Positions 10,605-23,344 of a stretch of 64,000 bases of DNA are shown piece by piece. The notes below the pieces were generated by a model. The model did no database searches. It saw only the letters and a program-made list of their open reading frames with translations, and was not told the origin of the DNA. Within the stretch, counting starts at the first letter, position 1; each line of letters starts with the position of its first letter. The DNA comes from Chlorella sorokiniana (Eukaryota; Chlorophyta; Trebouxiophyceae; Chlorellales; Chlorellaceae), in NCBI GenBank assembly GCA_025917655.1, contig CP084609.1, positions 620,001 through 684,000 on the forward strand. Reading direction: 5' to 3'. Made by a program: the position numbers and the translations under genes.

Positions 10605-13600
10605 ATGGCTACCGAGGTAATGGATGCAAGTTAGGACTTGCTTGCGCGACGTTGAACCATGCAGTATCGAATGTTGGATGCCGAAGATTTGCATATGTCG
10701 ACTTCGCAAAAGATAAAACCCAACGCCAATGCACTGATCCCCGTTTGGGTTGCAGCACCCCTTTGCACGGAGGGATCTTTTGCTTAAGTTGCAGCAGGAC
10801 GCCCAGGTGATGCCAGGATGAACAGGCTGGCTGCCAGAGGAGCCGGGAGTCAGTGAGGCTGGTGTACTTGACGCCGGTGGTGCCGCCGCAACCCTCACCC
10901 TCCTTGCTTCTGACTATGCCCCTCCATCCGTGTCTGCGTAGGCCAAGTGGGGAGATGCCAAAGTATTCGAGGTGGATGCGCCGGCTGAAGGCGCAGCGGA
11001 AGAGAAGTTTTTCGGCAATTTTCCCTATCCGTACATGAACGGCGTCCTGCACCTGGGCCATGCCTTCTCCCTCTCCAAGCTGGAGTTTGCGTCGGCTTAC
11101 CATCGTCTTTGCGGAAGAAACGTGCTGTTTCCGCAGGGCTTCCACTGCACTGGCATGCCGATCAAGGTGACGCGCCTGGCCAGTATTCGACTGACCACCC
11201 GTTAAGCTGTGGATGGATGTGACTGGATCTCCATGGTAGCGCCAGTTTGTTCATCCCTCTCCCTTTGGAAATCCTCATGCAGGCGTGTGCCGACAAGCTT
11301 GCGCGGGAGATTGCCACTTATGGCAACCCCCCAGTTCCCCACTGAGGAAGAGCCAGCAGCGCAGGCGGATCAGGCATGAAGGGGTGGGGCCTCGTGTTGT
11401 CGTCGCATGCGCCTTGGATGCTACAGGGCAGGCAGGCAGGCAGGACGACTGGAGTAGAGAGGGCAGCGATGAGGAGCTTGCCGCCACGTTCCGTTGCGTT
11501 GGTCCCCCATTCATGCGCAGGCGGTTGATGCTGCCACCGCAGACCCGACCAAATTTGTGGCCAAGAAGAGCAAGGCAGCCGCTAAGAAGGGCATGGGCAA
11601 CTCGCAGGTTTGCTGCGCTGCTATTGCATTCATCTTGTACTTAATGTTTCTTGCCATTGACCATGCACGAGGTGCCGTGGATGCGCTGCACACTATACCA
11701 GCGCTGAATTCCTGCACGTAATTGTCCCTATGCTTTTCGGAGCTCCAGTGGGAGATCCTGAGAATGAGTGGCATCCCAGAGGAGGAGATTTCCCAGGTGA
11801 AAAGGCCGCTGCTATGTTCTGTGGTTGGTGGTAACATGGGCTCAGCGGGTTGCAGGCCGTGCTGACCCTCGAGCTTGCTTCCTCCCCCCCCGCCGATGAA
11901 GTTTGCCGACCCCCAGCACTGGCTGCGCTATTTCCCGCCCCTGGCCATGCGCGATCTTAAGGCCATGGGCTGCGGCATTGACTGGCGCCGAAGGTGCCAA
12001 GCCAGCTCTGCCCCAGTGACAGAGTGCTGCACTGTTCTGCTTCACCGTGCCAGTCAAGGCACACAGCTTTTTGTTGTCACTGGTCTTCCCTCATTTCCTC
12101 AACTGTGTTATCAGTCCTTGCCCCCCTTCATCCCTCCCTGCAGCTTCATAACCACTGATGTCAACCCCTACTATGATTCTTTTGTGCGCTGGCAGTTTCA
12201 GGTGCTGCACAAGCAGGTGAGTGGATCTGGCCTGCCTGCATTGCCCTGTTTTCTCCATTGCCAGGCCCTGCATCCTTGCCCTGCTGTTGCAGGGAAAGAT
12301 TGTGAAGGACAAGCGCTATGCAATCTTCTCACCGCTGGATGGCCAGGCAGGGCGCTCGTGCAGCTGGGTGGTGGGGTCGGGGGCACCCTGCAGGCCTGTG
12401 TGGGCCTACATCCGTCTCATGCCCTTCTCCCCGTCCGGGGCCATGCGGGCAAGGGACAGGCATGAGCAGAACGGCAAAGGAATATAAAACCAATCTCAAG
12501 GACCCAGCTTTCATTGCATGCTTTGCATTCCTATATTTGCTGCCTTGCAGCCCTGCGCCGACCATGACCGCGCTAGTGGCGAGGGGGTGGGCCCTCAGGA
12601 GTACACGCTTATCAAGATGCGTGTGCTTCAGCTGAAGGGAAAGCTTGCAGCACTTGAAGGTGGGAGGTGCAAGCCTTGCATGCATGCCGCTCCGTGGTAC
12701 GTCGTTATGTCTTCCTGCCCTTCCCAACCCATTCCTTCAACAGTACATGAAGCACAGAGCTGTGTGCCCCCATGCAGGCCAGGGCGCTGTGTTCCTCATG
12801 GCAGCAACTCTGCGGTGGGCTGAAGGGGTTGCTTTCCCATGTCGTTGAGGAGTACCAGGCCGTGCTTTGCCCGCTTGGTCCTGGGGCATCTAGAGCGGCA
12901 TGCGGAGGTGTTCAATCAGTCTCCTGGTTGGAGGGAGTTATGTTTGTCCCTCCCACACACCCCGCCCCCATCCCGCTCCTCCTCTCCAGCCCTGAAACCA
13001 TGTACGGGCAGACAAATTGCTGGACGCTGCCTGAGGGCGACTACGCCGCCTTCCGCGGACTGGATGACGAAATTTACATCATGACCGAGCGGTCAGCGCT
13101 CAATCTGTCGTACCAGGTGCACTGCACCGCGGCCCGTGTTGTGTGTGTGGGTGGGGTGTGGGCGGGGGGCGCCGCCGCGTTTAGGCCAGGCGTTGCAGAT
13201 GGCATGCCCGGATGTCAGGGGCGTGGGCATGGGCAGAGGGATGTCGCTTGACGGCTCTCTCCCTGGTGGTGCGGCAGGACCGCATGCCAGAGACGGGCAA
13301 GCCGGAGAAGCTGCTGGACCTGAAGGGCAGCGACCTGCTGGGCCTGCCGGTCAAGGCAAGCTCGTACTGCCGCCGACCTGCCCTACTTTGGGCTGCGCTG
13401 ATTCCCTGGCACGCTTCGGTATTGATCCCGGCGCCTTTTGCTTCAATGGTTGTTGCATGCCTCACGCACGCTGGTGCTTGGCCATGCCTCCCTCGCGCTG
13501 CAGTCCCCCGCACACCCCACGAGCACATCTACGTGCTGCCCCTGCTGACCATCCTCACCAACAAGGTGCTCACCTGCGCATTGCCATGCTCCCGTTGAGT

Positions 13601-16600
13601 CAGCAGGTGGCTGAAAGTGCGCCCACATGCCGTGATGCCGACATCTGTGGTGGCCCGTGTTGCTGCATGCCTGTGCATTGCTCTTGCCATGGGCGGCGAG
13701 ACTGAGCGCTCCTGCTTGCGCCTTCCCCATTCATTGCCAGGGCACGGGCATCGTGACAAGCGTTCCCAGCGACGCACCAGATGATTACGCCGCACTCATG
13801 GACCTGGGTGGGGCCCATTTGCTGTGCTGCCACCACGACAGTCATGCAGCTGCAGCTCTCGCTGCTGTGGGGCCATCATCTGTGCGGCACTCCTGCTGTG
13901 TCTCGGCTGGGGACGCTTTAGTGCTGCACCCCTGCCCCATTACGGTTGCATCTACCCTCCTCCTTGCCGCTCTGCAGTAAACAAGCCCAAGCTGCGGGAG
14001 AAGTACGGCATCAGGGATGAGTGGGTGCTGCCGTATCAGGTGGGTGCTGCCTTTCAAAATGGGTCAGCAATCAGCACACAGCCAGCTAGCCTTCAGCTGC
14101 CCCTCTTCTGGCAGCAGGCAGGATGTGGAAATATTGGCCGCGGTTGCTGTGCGATTACGGTCGAAGTTCTCATGTGTTGTCTGCGCCGCAGTAAGACGCC
14201 AAAACCGCGCTACCCGCAATACCCGTAGGTCATCCCCATCATCGACATCCCGGGCTTTGGCACAGCCGCTGCCGAGAAGGTGTGCCTGGACATGAAGATT
14301 CAGTCGCAGGTGTGTAGTGTTGGGAGCCATTGGGGGTGGGCGGGGATGATGCAACATGCTGCATGACGGTCACCCTTGGACTGGCAGGCAACACTGATGA
14401 GTCAAGGGTTATGTTGTTGTTCCCAGCCACTGTGGAGCGCCTTCCTCGGGGCTGTGCCCACCCCTGCTCCATGGCTACCCCCATCCCCGCCCTTTTGGCT
14501 TCAGAACGACACCAAGAAGCTGGCTGAGGCCAAGCAGCTGGTCTATTTGAAGGGGTTCACCGATGGGGTGCTCGTAGCGGGCGAGTACGCGGGCAAGAAG
14601 GTGCGGGACGGGTGGCGGCAGCTGGAAGCTTGCAAAGGGTTGCCAACGCAAGGCAGCATGCCCCGAGCTGCGCGCTGCATGTCGCAACTGTTGCAGGGGA
14701 AGTACAGGGGCGAGTGCTGCCGCAAAACCATCACTTCCCTGAACCTTGCAGGTGAACGAGGTGAAGGGTTTGATCAAGAGCGAAATGATTGCTGCGGGCG
14801 AGGCAGTGCTCTACTCAGGTGGGGGCGGGGTGCGGTTCGTGGTGCCGCGGTGCAGCAGCATGCCCTGACAACCCTGGTGGGGATCCACGGGGTGGAACTG
14901 TGTGTGGAACCCCAGCCGATCCGCGCCTGGCCTGCGTGCAGAGCCTGAAAAGCCTGTGGTGAGCCGCAGCGGCGACGACTGCGTGGTGGCGCTCACAGAC
15001 CAATGGTGAGTGCAGGCGGCCTCCTGAGTTTCAACGCAGCTCCTGCTTTTAACCTTGCCAAGTGGTGCTTAAGGCACCGAGCGACCCTCCTCTTCCCCCA
15101 TTTTGTGCCCCTCCCAAGGTATATGACGTATGGGGAGCAAGAGTGGCGGGAAGCCACCGAGTCGTGCCTGCGCAACATGGAGCTGTATGACGACAACGGT
15201 GAGGCGGCCCTCTCTATAGACACAATCTTTTCCACCAGACATCTCGCAGCCCTCGCCGTGTGCAACAACCAGCCGTCCATGCGCACGAGTGGGCTCCAGC
15301 GGGCCTTGTTGTCAAGCCCTCACCATCTGATGAACGCTGTGCATCTCCGTGCTGCGCAGCTCGGCATCAGTTTGAGCACACCCTCAGCTGGCTCAACCAG
15401 TGGGCCTGCTCGCGCTCTTTTGGCCTTGGCACACGGTGAGAAGAAGCCAGATCCTGCACCCGTGCACGGCCAACATCAGCAGCTGCTGTTCGGTGCCAAC
15501 CCTGCCCTGCAGAGCCCAACACCCCCACAATGCCGGCTTTTTTGCAGGCTGCCCTGGGACCCTGTGTACCTTATCGAGTCGCTTTCTGACAGCACGATTT
15601 ACATGGCATACTACGCGGGTGAGCGCGGGAGATGCAGGGCCTGGGGCGACCACAGGAGGAAGGGCTTGCGCATGGGCCGGGCGTTTCCATGCACGTACCG
15701 CTTGCGCTTGGGCAGGGGCGTTTCCATGCACGTACCGCTTGCGCCTGAGCAGGGCGTTTCCATGCGCGCACCCCAGGAGCAGTGCATCACTGCTCTCTGA
15801 TGCTGATGCTGATGCCAGCGGCACTTTTACATTACTTACCTCTCCCCTCAACCTCATCATGCGCGTATGCGCGCGCGCGCGCCCCCCTTCCCCCATATGT
15901 TGCGCAGTTGCACATGTGCTGCAGGAGGGCGACATGTATGGCGAGGGCGAATCGCCTATTAAGCCGGAGCACATGACGCCTGAGGTGTGGCCATCTTGGC
16001 ATCAAAGCTCCCATTGGGGTCCTCCTCTGTGTTCTTGTTTGTTGCTGCCTGCTGTGCATGGTCGTAACCCTCATTCGTTCCCGACGGACGGTGCAATGTT
16101 AGCGGGGGCGGGAGGGTGCCGCGACCCTCGCCCTCACCCACGCACCCACTCACACACCCACATACACCCCATCCGTCCCTCGACCGAAGGTCTGGGACTG
16201 CATCTATCTGGACGGCCCGGCACCCGCCAACAGCCCCATCCCGGAGGAGCTGCTGCAGGCAAACGCGTTTAGGGGGTTGAGGTGCCGCCCATGCGCACAT
16301 TGTTTCATAGCAGTGTAGCAGTGTAACAGGGCGCATGCGCCGTGCAACTCTGCGCCATGCACCATGCACGCCTTATAACGCTTATCTTATTGCCATGCTC
16401 CACACCTCTTCCGGTGCAGCGCATGCGCCGTGAGTTCGAGTACTGGTATCCCTTTGACGTGCGAGTCTCGGGCAAGGACCTGATCCAGGTGGGGAGCGCG
16501 CGGGGACGCGCCTGTCAATGTGCACTGCCACATCGCTCCGCTTGCGTGCCTCGTGCCTTCTGGCTGCATCCATGCATTCTTGTTCACCATGTTCTTCCAC

Positions 16601-19422
16601 GCAGAACCACCTCACCTTTTGCTTGTACAACCACACAGCGATCTGGGCACAGAAGCCGCACCTGTGGCCACGCTCCCTGCGCTGCAACGGCCACCTGCTG
16701 CTCAATGCGGAGAAGATGAGCAAGAGCACGGGTGGGTGGGTTTCAAGCAGGGAACTCTGAACGGGGCTGCTTTGCCCCATACAGTCCTCCCTCCCACTCT
16801 TCATCCATCAGCGGAACTTGATTGGTACAGCAGCAAGGTGGTGGGCGATAACCAGATCGCCTGCCATCTGTGTCTGCCGCAGGCAACTTCAAAACGCTGC
16901 AGCAGGCCATTGGCGAGTATAGCAGCGACGCGATGCGCATTGCGCTGGCTGATGCGGGTGAGCGTCAGCCTGGGGATGGCTGCCCCTGCTGATGAGACGG
17001 GTGGTTGCCCTGTGCTCTATGCCAGCAGTTTGCTTTCGTCCTGTTCCTTTGCCGGGTTGCTGCCTTCGGTCCCACTTCGCCTGCTCTGGAACCTATGCAC
17101 CCACTGCCACCACCGCACCCACTGACCTGCACACCTGCTGCACTGCAGGTGATGCTTTGGACGACGCCAATTTCGAGCACACCACCGCCAATGGCGCCAT
17201 CCTGCGCCTCACCAAGGAGCTCGCGTGGATCGGTGGGCTGGCCCTTGCCCCTCTTGTGTGGTATTCCCTATGAGTGCCACACAACCTACATCATGTTTCC
17301 CCACCCTGGCTTACTACCAACGGCCCTTGTTTTGCCCTCCCCATCCCCCCCCGTTCCCTCTCCTCCTTGCAGAGGAGACGCTGGCTGCTGCAGAGGGCCT
17401 GCGAGACGAGCCCCCAACCTCCTTCCTGGATCGCGTGCTGGACAATGAGATCAACATTGCGGTGGCACGCACTCGCAATGCCTACGACCGCATGCTCTTC
17501 AGAGAGGCACTGAAGACAGGATGGTGGGTTGATGGGAGTAAAATGTTGTGTGTGTGAGGTGTGTGAGTACGTGCGTGCAGTGGGGTGGGTGCGCCATGGC
17601 TGCCAAATCCACCGTGGCAGTGTGTGGCCGCCATGGGCAGCTCTGATCTCGCCCCTCACATGCGCCTGTGCGCAGGTATGACTTGCTGCACGCACGCGAT
17701 GTGTACCGCTTCGCTTGTGGCCCCGAGGGCGGCAACAAGCGCCTGATGCTGCGCTTCATTGAGGTGCATACAGGGGTGTGGGTGGGAACGAGGTACTTTG
17801 GGGTGGGAACGAGGTACTTTGGGGTAATACTGTTGTTATCTTTAGGCCTGCCTGGCATGGGCAGCGCAAGCAGGCCTGAGCTGCTGCTGGTCCCTTGCGC
17901 TGCGCAGGTCTCCACGCTGCTGCTTGCCCCCATTTGCCCGCACACGTGCGAGCACATTTGGGGAAACCTGCTGAAGAAGCCCGGCCTCGTTGTGAACGGT
18001 ACGAATAGATGTCCTCACTTGTGCTGCAATGCAGCAGGGCCCCAAGTTATCATCACTGTCTTGCTGTGCAATGTCTGCTGCAGCTGGGTGGCCTTCTGCC
18101 GACGCCCTGATTACGCGCTCCAGCAAGCCGCCAAGTGAGGGCAGGGCGGAGCTAAGCATCAGGGGTAGCGATAAGCCACTGGATCAGGCGCTCAACAGCC
18201 TGGAGCGTGTTATGGCCTGCACAAGGGCCGCTCCAGCCCCTGCCCCTGCACTATCCTCCTACCCCTCGGTACAACATTGCAGGTACTTGGATGACACAAT
18301 CGCCAGCATTCGCAAGGGCATCGCCAAAGTGGAGCAGCCACCCAGAGCCAAGAAGGGGAAGCGCCTGCGCCTCCCAAGAAGGCAAGCCCCAGGGGAGGGC
18401 GTGGGTGGGTGGGGGTGGGTGGGTGGGGGCATGTGTTGTACGACAGGCCTTGCTTTGCCTCCATAAACAGGCTGTCACAGGCATGTCGACTGCTTTGCCG
18501 CTTGTGTTTGTCAAATCTGCATGCAGGTGGTGGGGGTGGATGTGTATGTGGCCGACCGCTTTGGTGGCTGGCAGGCCAAGGTGCTTACCAAGCTGGCAGA
18601 GCTTTACGATCCTGCGGGCAACAGCTTCCCAGCAGATGCGGCACAGCAGGCAAGCCGCTGCCTGTTGAAGGTTGCATCCGGCTGTGGACCTAAGTTTGCT
18701 ACTGTTCAGCATATTCAGAAGGCTTGGAGTTGCGTAGTATTGCAGGCTTAGCGGTCCTTGAATGTCGGGGTGCTCCCGCTCTACCCTGCAGGTTTTGGCA
18801 GCCATTAGCAGCGACCCTGATCTTGCTTCCTTGAACCAGAAGTCTCTGAAACAGATGGGTGAGGCTGTGGGCTGCTCCTTCTGAAAGTTTGGGGGCCTTG
18901 AGCTGAAGGGAATCCTCATAGCGCTGCCCTTGCTTCCTTCTGTCGCTGCAGTGATGCCTTTTGCCAAGTTCAACATGGAGAATGCGGTTGCAGGCGGTGC
19001 AGCGGTGAGCTTGGGCTGCAGTGTGTTGTTGCTGCTGCGTAGTGTCAAAGCATGGGCCCATCTCTCTTTACCACCCATCCGCAGCTGCGACAGTGCCTCT
19101 CGCCGCTCTTGCCCTTTCTGGCAGGTGCTCAAGGACCGCCTTCCGTTTGATGAGCTGGCGCTGCTACAGGAGAACAAGGCGTTTGTCCTCAGGTGGGGAG
19201 CTTGGCAGGCATGTCGGCACGCTTTACCTGATAGCAGGCCTGCTGCATACACGGTACAGCTAGCCCTCTTCCAACCCTCAGCCGCCCTGACCCAGCAGGG
19301 CACTCAAGCTTGCGGAGATAGAGCTGCATGCGATCAGCTACGAGGAGCAGCAAGCTGCCCAAGACGCACGAGTTTCAAGCGCCACGCCTGGCACCCCAGC
19401 CGCTATCTTCAAAATGGCTTGA
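10605..19422 (+). CDS. LARS: Leucyl-tRNA synthetase, cytosolic
   Basis: Class Ia synthetase that charges tRNA(Leu) in the cytosol. More than 30 short exons give the full eukaryotic/archaeal-type protein: [20 protein letters not shown] with the HIGH-type motif HLGH at 11050-11061, the CP1 editing domain with [19 protein letters not shown], the zinc-less core, HLPWD-type [25 protein letters not shown] at 16713-16727, and the C-terminal helical extension ending AAIFKMA before TGA at 19420-19422. The first exon encodes only MATE. Three introns use GC rather than GT donors (after ADQ near 11375, after DGQ near 12343, after LPVK near 13354). One exon breaks frame at C6 (11327-11332), where [10 protein letters not shown] needs a different run length. 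TGTAA follows 34 bases after the stop. Introns carry short tandem repeats and G-rich runs, listed separately. Confidence 0.95.
15681..15763. repeat. 36/37-bp tandem repeat in a LARS intron
   Basis: The 10-mer GCGTTTCCAT recurs at 15681, 15718 and 15754, with the intervening bases (TGCACGTACCGCTTGCGC and a GGGCAG tail) nearly the same in the first two units. It is a three-copy minisatellite inside an intron, just before an alternating purine-pyrimidine tract. Confidence 0.85.
15859..15882. repeat. Alternating purine-pyrimidine (GC/AT) tract
   Basis: About 24 bases of strict purine-pyrimidine alternation, mostly CG dinucleotides, in a LARS intron. Such tracts can adopt Z-DNA; nothing shows that it does here. 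Confidence 0.7.
17781..17822. repeat. Perfect 21-bp tandem duplication in a LARS intron
   Basis: GGTGGGAACGAGGTACTTTG occurs twice in direct succession with a 21-base period, immediately after the exon encoding LMLRFIE. It looks like a recent local duplication. Confidence 0.85.
18401..18430 (+). repeat. G-run tract (GGGT repeats) in LARS
   Basis: Six closely spaced runs of three or more G separated by single T residues lie just past the exon encoding the Lys/Arg-rich [10 protein letters not shown] stretch. The pattern meets the usual definition of a G-quadruplex motif on the coding strand. Confidence 0.7.
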
Positions 19423-19456
19423 AGCGGCAGCCACCTGGCTCTGGCCAACCCAATTC

Positions 19457-19461
19457 TGTAA
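19457..19461 (+). terminator. TGTAA polyadenylation signal, LARS
   Basis: TGTAA lies 34 bases after the LARS stop codon, the position and sequence typical of chlorophyte nuclear polyadenylation signals. Confidence 0.6.
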
Positions 19462-19525
19462 TTGGTTCTCACTCATTGCCAACAGAACTTGCTGTCCAAA
19501 TTATGCGATGGGCCTCAAGCGCATG

Positions 19526-19530
19526 TTACA
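19526..19530 (-). terminator. TGTAA polyadenylation signal, RPS29
   Basis: TTACA on the plus strand reads TGTAA for the minus-strand S29 transcript, about 70 bases after its stop. It lies inside the short convergent gap to LARS, so the two transcripts may overlap. Confidence 0.5.
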
Positions 19531-19599
19531 CGAGAATGAAGCATACAGCTTGATTCTGGTAGTGAGGTCGTTCCATGGGTCCGAGCGCGAAGCAGCCGC

Positions 19600-19905
19600 T
19601 CACCGGTACTTCACAAAGCCAATGTCCTTGGCTTTCTGTAGAGCGGAGTGGAAAGACAAGGGCAGTGAGAACGATCATGGGTTGCCTTTTCAGGCTCGAG
19701 GGAGCTTTTGCTTGCACGATCATCGTATGTGCTGCATAGCCATCACATGTGCGGCAGCAATAAGCCTCACCTCGCGGAAGCACTGGCGGCAGATGTTCAT
19801 GCCGTACTTGCGGATCAGGCCGCCCTGGTTGGAGCACACGCGGCAGCGGCGGGAGCCCTTGCCATACTCCTTGGGGTGGGAGTTCCACACAGAGGCGAAA
19901 GGCAT
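19600..19905 (-). CDS. RPS29: 40S ribosomal protein S29 (uS14), cytosolic
   Basis: Small zinc-binding protein of the cytosolic small ribosomal subunit. Two exons, 19771-19905 and 19600-19635, give 56 residues, the exact usual length of eukaryotic S29. The sequence starts [11 protein letters not shown] and holds the zinc ligands CRVC and CRQCF, the GLIRKYG core and the C-terminal [11 protein letters not shown]. Both exons are in phase 0 at the junction. The ATG chosen is the one that places WNSHP at the family position; an open frame continues upstream but adds nothing family-like. It converges on LARS with 177 bases between stops. Confidence 0.95.
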
Positions 19906-21918
19906 CGTGTTAGATGGGCCTGCAGGTGGGCATTGGAGAAGGTAAGCGAAATGGACGTTAGTGAAACCAAGGGCCGTTGCCACCCCCGCCCCCGCCGCCA
20001 TACGTCCCTCCCTCTGAAAGAACCGCAGGTCACTGTCATAACACGCCTCCGTCAAGTGGTTCTCACGTTTGGAGGAGAGGCACTTTAACCACAGGCTGCT
20101 TCAGCCTGCAGGCAAGGGAAGGAAGCATGCAGCGTTGATTGCTCGCCGCTAATCCCCGCCCTTCCAGGCGGGCCTGCCCTCGACGGGAAACGTGTAGGGA
20201 ATGCGGCGAGGACGCGCTGATTCCCATTATCGCCGTCCCTCGGTCTGCATGCAATCAAGCCGGCGCAAGTGCACGCCGCCATGCGACCAGCGAGTACAAA
20301 CCTTCTAGTGCCAAGGAAAAAGAGGACGAGGAGGGCTTGGGGATGAACACAAGTCCTTGGTGCAGTACAAATGGTACAACTGGTGCGCTGACGGCCACCC
20401 ACCTCCCGGGAGGCAGGCTCCATAGGCCCAGAGGAGGTTTGGGGCCCCGTCTGAGGACGCCCTCCGGGCTTCAGGGGATTGAGTGGAGTTGCCAGTTACC
20501 GCCAGACCATCGGTCTGCAGTGATTTTGTGGCTGACGAGGTGGGGACAATGTGAACATTAAATAATGTTTGGAGGTAGGATGCGTGAGCTGCTGGGCATA
20601 GGCGAACCTGCGCCACAAACAAGCTGTGCAGGGACTTGCAACAACGTGTGTGAAGTACAGTGTGCAGGCACGGACTCAGGCTGCCGCCGTGAAGGGCGGC
20701 TATGTAACCATGCATCCTAACCGTACTAAGCCGCCCTTGACGACAAATTAGGAGGCATGCTTGCTATTTTGCTGTTCACAGCTGTCAGGCAGTGGCGGGG
20801 TAGGGCAGCACCTGGGCTCCATGCCGCATGAAAGGCATGACATCAGGCGTGCAGTTGGCCAGCACCAAAGCATGCAGCATGGTACGAGCATGTAAGTGGG
20901 ATGTGCTTTGATGTAGGACGGAGGGGAGCATTAGGGAAAGACCGCTGGTCTGAAGCGCATCGAGCGAGTGAGCCAACTGCGCCACACCCACCCACAATTT
21001 AAGTGGTTGCTGCCAGGATAGCCATGTGAGCTGCTTGCCCAACACATCTGCACCTGCGTGCACGTAGGTGCTGGGCGCAGGCGTGCTGCTTGCAGCTTAA
21101 GGACACCCGCCTGTGTCAGTGTGAATCACACGACGGGCGGGATGTGCGTGCTGGAGTCCCACGGCAGGCAACAGCCTCGTAGCTCGCTGCCCCGCAACAG
21201 CGGCGGCGGCAAGTCACAACGCTGCATATATTGCCCGCCGCCCACTTGTAAGCAGCTGTGTGATCTGTTTTCGTCGACATGCGACATTGATAGATATGCA
21301 AACGAACAGAAACCTGCCTTTCGCACTAGTAGTTACTGTATCGTTTTCAGAAAGGCAAGGGCCAACGAAAGCAATTCGATGTCGCACAGAATCCACGAAT
21401 CAACGCTCTTCTGTAGAAAATAGCGACCCGCACCGTGATTGTTTACGAAGTACCGTACAGCCTCGGCGCGACCAAGGCAGCGGTCAACGCACGCACCGCC
21501 CAAGCCGGCCGTCGCGAATTTCGGCTCCTCCATAATTTTATCGTTGCTCACCGCGTGCACTGGCGGAATTCCGAGGGGCGGGCGCTGCTAAACGCTGCTA
21601 TCGCGTGCACGAGGCCGGTCAGCGTGTGCATGCTGACCTGTCGTGACGTCAGAAATTCATAGGACTATTATAATCCGGGGCCCTAATCAGCGAGTCGACG
21701 CTTTTTATGCCACTTACAGAGGACTGACGTCATGCCGTTCCTTCCCTGCCCGAAAACGTGCAGCAGCGCCTAGTTGGTTCATCTCAAACGCCCAGCCGCC
21801 GTACAGCCTGCCAGACTGGTTGGGGCCTGTTCCCTGTTGCCAACAATCGTCTCGTGCAACCATGCATGTTCACACTCTTCTCCCGGCTAACTGTAGCAAG
21901 GACGCCTTACAGCGTACC
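19906..21918. other. 2-kb gap between S29 and GT92
   Basis: The largest gene-poor stretch in the window. It must hold the S29 promoter and the GT92 3' end. Open frames up to about 140 codons occur but none resembles a known protein. Two small structures stand out: a 10-bp stem at 20692-20738 and a tRNA-like A-box segment around 20942-20996 on the minus strand, which lacks a B box. Part of the right end (21240-21700) is noticeably AT-richer than the rest. Confidence 0.5.
20692..20738. repeat. Inverted repeat (10-bp stem, 27-base loop)
   Basis: AAGGGCGGCT at 20692-20701 is perfectly complementary to AGCCGCCCTT at 20729-20738. The loop is AT-richer. No function can be read; it does not match the histone 3' hairpin. 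Confidence 0.6.
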
Positions 21919-23344
21919 TTACAGCACGCTCTGCAACAGCATGAGGTTGTTGAGCTGCAAGCCCAGGTCCAGGGCATCCACGCATGTGGCCGTGGTGAAG
22001 TTGTCCACGTACTGTAGGAAGGCGAGCGTCTTGATATTGCCCATGCCCGAGCCTCGCAGCATCTTTTGCTGGAAGTCGTCCACCGACTTGACGGCGTAGT
22101 GGTAGAGCGCCCAGCGCTCGAGCACGGGGGCCTTGGACTTTGGGCCGGGCACCGGCTCGTGCCGCGTGCTCACCGGCACACACTCGGGCGAATCGCGGTA
22201 GAAGAAGTGGTGGGGGTCGGTGGAGGACTCGAGCGTGCAGGCAGGCCGCACCACGCTCTTTACGTGACGGTTCTCAGAGTGGTTGCGCGGCGAGCAGCGA
22301 GAGTAGGACATCATCGCGTTGCCTTTGGGATGAAGCTGCAGAGACAGCCAGTCCGATCGCAGTGAGCGCGCAGCAGCCTGTTGCAAGGTCAGCTGGAAGG
22401 AGCTGGGAGCACGGGGTGGCCGCTGCCAAAACGAACATGGTGGGGTGGGCTGCCGCAAACCTCCGCACACCTGCAGGTTGCCGCTGCCAAAGACCTCCCA
22501 GTTGATCACCACGCCGCCGTGTGCCATGTAGTCTTTGAGCTGCGAGCCAGTGGGGTTGGGGGCGCGCTTCACCAGTGTGCAGCACCAGTCGGTGCAACCA
22601 CCATCCCTTGAGCTCACGGCAGCATGCCGCAGCCAGCAGCAGCTGGGATACCTGCCCAGCTAGGCGCACCAGTGTGGGGATGTCGGGTGTGCCGTCGCGC
22701 AGCACAATGAACTCGTCCGTGTCGATGAAGGCCATGAAGGTGTGGCGGGCACCCCAGCGGGCCAGGCAGCGGTCGTACAGCGCCACCTGCGGGCCGTGGG
22801 TGCCCGCCTTGGGGGCACTACACCAGGCAGGCACGCAGCGCTCTAAATCACGGCTTGCAGTTTGAAATGGGATAGAGGTGCGACTGGCAGCAACCTGCCA
22901 GCGAAGCGCCCGACCGCACCTTCCGCATCGTACTCGTAATGCACCACCTCCGCCGCCACATAGTCTTTGATGGCATCCTGCAGGTGGCAGCTAGGGCAGC
23001 ATATCGTGACAGTTCGATGCATTTGCATGACAAATGTTGCTCTTGCATCCTGTGGCAGTCGCCAGGGTGAAGTGCCCCATTCGCACAGATGGGGCGGCCA
23101 CACTGACCAGCAGTGGTGGGCTGCTGCCAGTGTCCCATACGTAGAACTTAGAGACTCCCAGGGCGCGGTGATATGCCAGCCACTCCCGAACATCCACATG
23201 CTGGTCGCGTATGCAGACGCAGATGGCAACTGAGGGCAGCTGCGTCGTGGCGCCTGCCGCCAACCCCAGCACGAGCAGCAGCAGTGCGAGCGCCCATGGC
23301 ACAGAATAGGATGCATCCAAAGGCTTCTTTCGTCTGCAGCCCAT
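21919..23344 (-). CDS. Glycosyltransferase family 92 (DUF23) protein, type II membrane
   Basis: Likely Golgi glycosyltransferase of the GT92 family, whose characterised animal and plant members add galactose. The N-terminus MGCRRKK followed by a hydrophobic stretch (WALALLLLVLGLAAG) is a typical signal anchor. Then come AICVCIRDQHVDVREWLAYH and GVSKFYVWDTGS, where family members bind the nucleotide sugar, a FMAFIDTDEF segment with the DxD-like acidic motif, HGGVVINWEVFGSG, and the C-terminal SKAPVLERWALYHYAVKS. Roughly five exons; total near 350 residues, in the normal range for the domain. Acceptor and precise substrate cannot be inferred. It is transcribed away from the aldolase gene. Confidence 0.82.

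Noticed and set aside
20942-20996. tRNA-like segment on the minus strand, with an A-box match (TGGCGCAGTTGG) and a plausible D arm
   Set aside because: No B box (GGTTCGAnTCC) or T arm follows, the anticodon loop is not regular, and no acceptor stem can be closed. At most a tRNA fragment; not annotated as a gene.
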